Positions 57,103 through 64,000 of a stretch of 64,000 nt of DNA are shown one piece after another. Location of the stretch: NCBI GenBank assembly GCA_029204225.1, contig CM055099.1, forward strand, positions 49,991,034 through 50,055,033, written 5' to 3'. The position numbers and the translations under genes were made by a program. This DNA is from Diphasiastrum complanatum (taxonomy: Eukaryota; Streptophyta; Lycopodiopsida; Lycopodiales; Lycopodiaceae). The stretch's first letter is position 1. Each line of letters begins with the position of its first letter. A model generated the notes under the pieces. That model saw nothing but the letters and a program-made list of their open reading frames with translations. It was not told the origin of the DNA and made no database searches.

Positions 57103-57390
57103 ATTGGCCTGCAGCAATCCAAGGGTGGCAGATATGACAAAATGTGAACTAAACAATCCAGCGAGAGCTCATCCCCAGGCGTAGCCCAACTCCCAATTCA
57201 TGCTGCTTTTCCTACATGTATACGTGGCTTTTCCTCTCCATCATCAACAACGCTAATATAGCAAGTTGCTGAGGGATTATCCAAAAGGTTGTGGACTGCC
57301 AGGTCAATCCTATGCAAGCAAACTACTACGTCCCTGGAATATTAAGATCAAGCGGTCCAAATTTGCAAGAAGAATCCCTCAATTGTATAC

Positions 57391-57448
57391 TAAAGTGTTT
57401 GAATGAGTTAATTCTGTTGATAGGATGGTGGCAGATTCACCTTGTTAG

Positions 57449-57543
<95 letters not shown>

Positions 57544-57560
57544 ATTGGCCCGACTCTCCA
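57391..57560 (+). repeat. Direct duplication R6, copy 1, around (GA)n
   Basis: ATAGGATGGTGGCAGATTCA.CTTGTTAGTC followed by GA repeats (57452-57539) and TTGGCCCGACTC. The same layout recurs at 58387-58540. Confidence 0.88.
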
Positions 57561-57579
57561 TCACCATCCTGCAGCAATC

Positions 57580-57660
57580 CGCTTGCCTGGCAGATATGAC
57601 AAAATGCGAACTAAACAATCCGCTTGCCTGACAGATATGACAAAATGTGAAGTAAACAAT
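57580..57660. repeat. 39-bp tandem duplication, 2 copies
   Basis: CGCTTGCCTG.CAGATATGACAAAATG.GAA.TAAACAATC occurs twice in tandem; a related single copy lies at 57125-57162. Confidence 0.85.
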
Positions 57661-57774
57661 CTACTTTTCCTCTCCATCATCATCATCATTGCCCGACTCT
57701 CCATCATTATAGTGGCAAATGTGATGATGAGCGATTGTTAGTGAAGGGATCATCGCTAGCCGCGTTCGGGAAGC

Positions 57775-57882
57775 CAAGAGCATATCATGAGTATTATGAA
57801 ATATGCATTGAATGGTTAATTTGTATGGCAAGAGCATATCATGAGTATTATGAAATATGCATTGAATGGTTAATTTGTATAG
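57775..57882. repeat. 54-bp tandem duplication, 2 copies
   Basis: 57775-57828 and 57829-57882 are nearly identical, with one difference near the end, suggesting recent origin. Confidence 0.95.
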
Positions 57883-58386
57883 CAGTAACACAGTCCACAT
57901 GCTATTTTGTATAGCATGATCGAGTTTGTTCATCAAAAAGTTGATCTGGGTTTGTTCTGAAGTTTGGACTAATAAGTATTCTTAGTGACTTAGTATAACT
58001 CAAAAGGCAGGGCTTAAGCGCTTTAAGCCTCAGTGACTGAGGCTTGAGCACTGCCAACTTCCAATGCACGACATCATCACAGGATCATGTATCACAGCCG
58101 TTTATAGTAATACTACATGATGGTCATACGTTTGTTTACTTACTCTCGTCTTATCATACTAATAATTATTGGCATTATTGCCTACGTAGTTAGAGGAGTG
58201 GGAGTGGGAACTCCGGGAACCTAGCATGCATGCATCGATTAGTGACCATTGACTCCAGTTTAGCAAAACGCATGAGTCATAACTTTTAGCTAATTAGTTT
58301 CCAAATTCAACGTTGATGCTGAGATTGACACGAAGTATAAACACCGCACCGAACGCAGACACATAATAAAACATGGAAATGGAAAT
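57883..58386. other. Stretch without recognised genes
   Basis: No coding or repeat structure recognised beyond a small CTTAAGC.CTTTAAGCCTCAGTGACTGAGGCTTGAGC inverted phrase near 58014-58050. Confidence 0.5.
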
Positions 58387-58463
58387 ACTATAGTGTTTCA
58401 ATGAATTAAATGCGTAGATAGGATGGTGGCAGATTCAGCTTGTTAGTCTTAGCCATAGCAGCT

Positions 58464-58522
<59 letters not shown>

Positions 58523-58540
58523 GGCCCGACTCACCGGCGT
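58387..58540 (+). repeat. Direct duplication R6, copy 2, around (GA)n
   Basis: Second copy of 57391-57560. The GA tract (58467-58520) is shorter and a 17-base segment before it differs. Confidence 0.88.
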
Positions 58541-58843
58541 CAGAACATATTAGCAAAACTTAGATAAGGGTAAGTGGTATACCAACCTCTCCTTCGAAGC
58601 TTCTGAAAGCTTGAGAAGATCCCACAGCTTGCATGCCTAGTCGGTGGGCCAGCGAGGCTGAGATCAACTGCAGTGACAAAGCAACGCCTCTTTACAGGAC
58701 AAATTTGGCAAGAAGCCATAGCACCCAATTCCCTTTGGATATCGATCCACCTTAGCACTCTTGATGGTGTGGGTTCATAACAATGTAAACAGCTTATGGG
58801 GAGTGATTCTGAATATAGGTTATATTCAAGTGAGGGAGTTGAC

Positions 58844-58965
58844 TCATTGAATGATGTTATAAATTTCAGAGTCTCCATTGAATGATGTTATCTATTTCAG
58901 TATCTTCATTGAATGATGTTATCTATTTAAGAGTCTTCATTGAATGATGTTATCTATTTCAGAAT
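58844..58965. repeat. 31-32-bp tandem array, 4 copies
   Basis: Units starting CATTGAATGATGTTAT at 58844, 58876, 58907 and 58938. The minus-strand ORF 58878-58540 reads into this array and has no recognisable family. Confidence 0.93.
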
Positions 58966-59197
58966 CTGCTTTAAGAGTCTCCATTTCAGTGAGTAGACGG
59001 GCAGAAACTAATTTCTTGTACGACAGAAACTAATTGATCTACTTTCAAGATCGCTCAACTTCTGCGTAGAAACTAATAACAATGTGAATTACTAACAACT
59101 AATAACTAATATGCGATCAGATTTGATGCTCTAAATCAACAATGGAACTAACTCTCACCTACACCTACATCATAACCAGCTGTCTGTGTATATGTGC

Positions 59198-59279
<82 letters not shown>

Positions 59280-59351
59280 CTCACCTAATCTCTCAGTCCT
59301 GGTCTTGAACAATTAGCCAAAAATGAAAACTCCAAGGAAGCAAAGCACAGC
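58966..59351. other. Spacer with (GA)n microsatellite
   Basis: 59057-59086 repeats the phrase found at 55749-55778. (GA)n occupies about 59199-59275. No gene seen. Confidence 0.6.
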
Positions 59352-59518
59352 GGGCCTGCGCTACCTAGTCCATAAATTTTGACATGACCCATGCCTCTTG
59401 GATGTCCGTTGCTCATCTCATGCTCCAGCTCATTTCATGCTCCTCATTTCTTGGATGTCTGCCCTCCCCCGCTCTTTCTCTCTAGATTGCTCATTTCCTG
59501 GATACCCGCCCTCCCCGG

Positions 59519-59552
<34 letters not shown>

Positions 59553-60093
59553 TTAGAGACTACCATTTTTTTAGGAACTAATTATATGGTTTTAATCGTC
59601 TTTGATATAAGCGGGGCTCACATAATTTACTTTCAGATGAGATAGGAGGGAGTGATTTGAGTGGTTGTGAAAAGCTGAAAAATCCGCAGTATAGACGTGG
59701 GTATCAAGATTCAGGATTTTTCAGAACGAGGGCAAGGGCCAGGTACGATATTATTTTAGATCATTCGTATGAACATCGTGTATCTTCATGTATTCCTAGA
59801 ATATTTTCCTATATCCTTATTCCAATAAAATTCTCTTACTTTGATTTTGAGTTCAAGGGATTATGACGATTTGTTTTTGATTTCCGCAACCAGACAGAGT
59901 CATCAATATGTAGATTGATGATTTTGAGTTCAAGGGATTATGATGATTTGATTTTGATTTTCGCAACCAGACAGAGTCATCAATATAGAGAATGACGATT
60001 TCACGAGCTCCATTTAAGTCATCAGAGTCTTCACCATTAGTCGCAACAGATGAGATATACTGAAACCAATATGTAGAATCCAATATGCATTCA
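59352..60093 (+). repeat. Segmental duplication R2, copy 2
   Basis: Homologue of 46778-47640, in the same orientation, with a shorter CT tract (59520-59552) and the same internal tandem unit (59840-59995). Confidence 0.9.
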
Positions 60094-60566
60094 GGAAATG
60101 TGGACGTATTCAAGGGACATCAATATGTAGAACGACGATTTCATTCCAATGCGTCCACATTTTGAATATCAATACGTCCACATTTTGATTTGCCATAAAT
60201 GCACTGCACTTGATGTTTCTTCAAGAGAGCTTCAAGAGAGCATAGAATTCTCTTTTTGACTTTGAGTTCAAGGGATTATGACGATTTGATTTTGATTTCC
60301 ACAACCAGACAAAGTCATCAATATGTAGAATGACGATTTCATGAGCTCCATTCAAGTCATCAGAGTTTTTGCTATCAGTCGCAACAGATCTAGATGAGAT
60401 AGGAGGGAGTGATTTGACTGTCGTGAGAAGCTCAAAAAGCCACAATAACTATGTATTGAATCCAATATGTATTCAGGAATGTGGACGTATTCAGGGGAGA
60501 TCAGTATGTAGAATGACTATTTCATTCCAATACAAGGACAACTTTGTGCAACTATCTGCAACTTTC
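60094..60566. repeat. Rearranged partial copies of R2
   Basis: 60256-60440 repeats the GAGTTCAAGGGATTATGACG ... CATCAGAG ... AGTCGCAACAGAT part of R2 and then an earlier part of it (GATGAGATAGGAGGGAGTG) out of order. AATCCAATATG-ATTCAGGAA-TGTGGACG at 60078 recurs at 60460. Local template-switch or unequal recombination is likely. Confidence 0.8.
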
Positions 60567-61555
<989 letters not shown>

Positions 61556-63017
61556 TTGGAGGGTTTGTGGATCCCAATGCAACCCTAATCCTAGTTAATA
61601 AGTGAGAGGGATTTGGCACCCTGCGTGTGTAAGTCCAACCCGATGATCACATAGAGATTTGATTAATTAGAAAGTTAATTAAAGGACTGTAGGCTTTTTT
61701 GCGGGACTTTTAATGCCGCATGGCCTAAATGTCAAGTTAGTGAATAAAGTAGGGGTTCCCACCAAAACTGGTTTAAAAATCAAATTCAAATTGGTTCCCT
61801 ACATTTTTTGGAACTTAGATTATAACTGGCTACTATAAATAGTGGTAAAATCGAGTTTGTAAAACGTTTTCTATCTTTGTTTCAATGCAAGCAGATTGGC
61901 TCTCTTATGGAATGGATTTGTGAATGTCCTTGCTCTCGATCTCTTTTCCTCCATCTCTCATGTCCTTTTGTATTTGCTAATTGTTGGATCTGAAGCTTAT
62001 TGGAATTGCTATTTCTTATGCTTTTTGTGAGAGAGAAAGGGAGAGAGAGAGAGAAGGGTAAGCTATCATCATTGTGGATCATAGTGTTAAGGTTGCAGGG
62101 TTAATGCGTAGTGTTACTGGATCTTAGTGTTAATTGTGGATCATCTATGCATGCTAAATTTTGATTTATGTTATCGTTCTCATGGGATCGAACCTCCGCG
62201 TGACGACTATCTCCTTGATGCTTGTGTGCTTGGATCTTAGGTTGAGGATAGAATAGGAATAAAGCCACTCAATTTTGGCTTTATTTCCTATCATATCCTC
62301 AATCCAAGATCCAAGCACACAAGCATCAAGGAGATGAAGTTAATCATCACGTGGAGGTTCGATCCCATGAGAACGATAGCATAAATCAAAATCCAACATG
62401 CATAGATGATCCACAATTAACACTAAGATCCAATAACACTACGCATTAACCCTGCAACCTTAACACTATGATCCACAATGATGATAGCTTACCTATCTCT
62501 CTCTCTCTCCCTTTCTCTCTCACAAAAAGCATAAGAAATAGCAATTCCAATAAGCTTCAGATCCAACAATTAGCAAATACAAAAGGAACATGAGAGATGG
62601 AAGAAAAGATATCGAGAGCAAGGACATTCACAAATCCATTCCATAAGAGAGCCAATCTGCTTGTATTGAAATGAAGATAGAACATGTTTTGCAAACTCTA
62701 GTTTACCACTATTTATAGTAGCCAATTCTAACCTAAGCTCCAAAAAATGGAGGGAACTCAATTCAAAAATTGGAGGGAACCAATTTGAATTTGAATTTTA
62801 AACCAATTTTGGTGGGAACCCCTACCTTATTCACTAACTTGACATTTAGGCCCTTCGATATTAAAAGTCCTACAAAAGGCCTAAAGTCTTTTTATTAACT
62901 TTCTAATTGATTATATCTCTATGTGATCATCGGGCTGGACTTACACACGCAAGGTGCCAAATCCCTCTCACTTATTAACTAGGTTTAGGGCTGCATTGGG
63001 ATCTGCAAACCCTCCAA
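61556..63017. repeat. 1.46-kb foldback: inverted repeat with 10-base loop
   Basis: Left arm 61556-62266 and right arm 62277-63017 are reverse complements at roughly 88-90 percent by eye, with only ACTCAATTTT (62267-62276) between. The right arm has an extra stretch of about 25-30 bases near 62740-62775 that looks like a small internal duplication. Each arm holds a TATAAATAG box (61834-61842; its complement at 62709-62717), CT/GA tracts and GGTTCGATCCC (62356-62366; its complement at 62184-62194). The outer end of each arm encodes GGF(V/A)DPNA.L.LVNK-stop reading inward, that is the 3' end of a gene; on the right it joins the coding remnant at 63018-63560, on the left it stops at 61556. A transcript across it could form a long dsRNA hairpin. 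Confidence 0.93.
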
Positions 63018-63560
63018 TAGTATCTCCCACCAAGGCAAGAACTGTGGCATAACTGGAAATTGAATTTGTGGATTGGAATCCCAAGACTTGAGCGGCCGCT
63101 TTTTCGTAGTCTTTGATAATTGATTTTGCCTTAGCCAGCTCAGTCGATGTCGTACGTTTTAATTTATCAAATCTTTCTTGAAACCCTACCAATGAACTTC
63201 AACAGGTTTCAACCTTCCTGAACAGGTATCGGATTTCATCCGGTGAGACTGGACGATCTGGTACTTGTGTTTGGAGGTAAGTGTCACATTCAAAAGTGGT
63301 CGCATCCAATTCACCTTGAAGGCACTCTCATTCAAGCTCAGCCATATCCAATTGACCAGCCAACAACAACACTGGTTGTTTAGCATCTTGGACCACTTTG
63401 TCCACTCGGTCTTGTGATGTTGTCAATTCTGAAGAGTCGCCACATATCCTTCAAGGTGCTCAACAGTTTGTTGTGCGTTCTTCAGGGCGGCTTCAGACTT
63501 TGTCTCATATTGCTTGGCAATCTTGAGCTCCCAATTCAAGTATCACTTTTTGACTTATCA
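62968..63560 (-). pseudogene. Unrecognised coiled-coil-like gene, 3' end, disrupted
   Basis: Minus strand: ELKIAKQYETKSEAALKNAQQTVEHLEGYVATLQ (about 63530-63430), a shift, then TSQDRVDKVVQDAKQPVLLLAGQLDMAELE, a stop, PDRPVSPDEIRYLFRKVE, a stop, and FQERFDKLKRTTSTELAKAKSIIKDYEKAAAQVLGF, ending GGFADPNAALNLVNK-stop inside the foldback's right arm. Heptad-like Ala/Leu/Lys/Glu spacing suggests coiled coil. Family not recognised; a retroelement gag/extra-ORF or a host gene are both possible. One shift and two stops within about 500 bases make it a pseudogene unless sequencing is at fault. Confidence 0.5.
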
Positions 63561-64000
63561 AGGTATTTTCTTAACCTAGTTTAGATATCCGTATTTTCAT
63601 ACCCTTTTTCTCATCCAACATGGTCTGAATCACTCGCGTAAGATTACAGACTAAACTCAATGAGTCACTAGAATCCACGTACATGGCCGCAATATCAACA
63701 AGAGGAGGTAATCCTAATCAGACGAAGGTTCTCAAAATGGCAACTTGCTGCTAACATCAAAACATGTAGTAACTCTGGAAAAGAACCTCCGACCAACTTA
63801 GTATAGGGAAATCTGAGATAGATGTATGATCTGAAATCTCGACGAAGGTTTCTAAGACTGTATGTACAAAATATGACCCAAAAAGTGATTTTCTAAGTCA
63901 TTTTTCATCAAAAATTGAAGAAAGATTATAAATTATGTTTATAATAGATTGTTAGAACTATTTAAGATAGTGTATGTGTGTGTTTGAGAGGATGTGTATG
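63561..64000. other. Window end without recognised genes
   Basis: AT-rich, ending in a short TGTGTGTG-containing stretch. Nothing further seen. Confidence 0.5.

Noticed and set aside
62184-62366. GGTTCGATCCC motifs as a tRNA gene pair
   Set aside because: No A-box, anticodon stem or acceptor stem could be assembled around either motif, so no tRNA is called.

Overview
The window looks like nuclear DNA from a land plant. It holds a broken copy of a plant AUXIN RESPONSE FACTOR gene, two exons of an XAP5/XCT (FAM50) gene, and the 3' exons of a plant-type half-size ABCG transporter. It is full of Ty1/copia and Ty3/gypsy LTR retrotransposons, has GT-AG introns, and carries long (CT)n/(GA)n microsatellites. 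The clade is not resolved. No rRNA, tRNA, CRISPR array or prokaryotic operon is visible.

Layout. 1-1.6 kb: two unrelated host-gene fragments, ARF and XCT, lie head to tail on the minus strand, both broken. 2.2-5.4 kb: AT-rich DNA with a GIY-YIG-like nuclease ORF carrying one in-frame stop. 5.4-6.5 kb: a degenerate repeat field. 6.5-17.2 kb: a layered retroelement zone. Repeat R1 occurs twice (6529-6979, and 13334-13676 continuing at 17081-17230). Between the copies lie a decayed copia (7459-10831, with a 1.3 kb 3' LTR ending at 12151) and part of a second copia (12152-13333). The second R1 copy is split by a complete pol-less LTR element (13677-17075) with an exact CATAC target duplication. 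17.2-20.7 kb: two or three unrecognised, partly broken gene remnants with introns. 20.7-25 kb: a truncated Ty3/gypsy element. 25-31 kb: mostly non-coding DNA with tandem repeats. 31-32.4 kb: a gypsy integrase remnant. 32.8-45 kb: minus-strand copia elements. A 6.7 kb copia (33074-39788, AGCTA target duplication) sits inside the 3' LTR of an older copia (32812-44852), whose 5' LTR also serves as the 3' LTR of a further truncated copy. 45-49.9 kb: LTR debris, hairpins, duplications and a CACTA-like terminus. 49.9-51.5 kb: the ABCG exons, the best-preserved host coding sequence here. 51.7-61.5 kb: minisatellites, microsatellites and local duplications, plus a repetitive broken ORF. 61556-63017: a 1.46 kb near-continuous inverted repeat whose right arm runs into the 3' end of a broken coiled-coil-like gene.

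The retroelement genes would together make capsid, protease, integrase and RT/RNase H, but every copy has stops, frameshifts or lost catalytic or metal-binding residues, so none looks autonomous. The window records successive insertion, C-to-T/G-to-A decay and local duplication more than a set of cooperating genes. No well-defined undescribed system is apparent. The strongest candidates for follow-up are the foldback at 61.5-63.0 kb, the ARF/XCT chimera and the GIY-YIG ORF.
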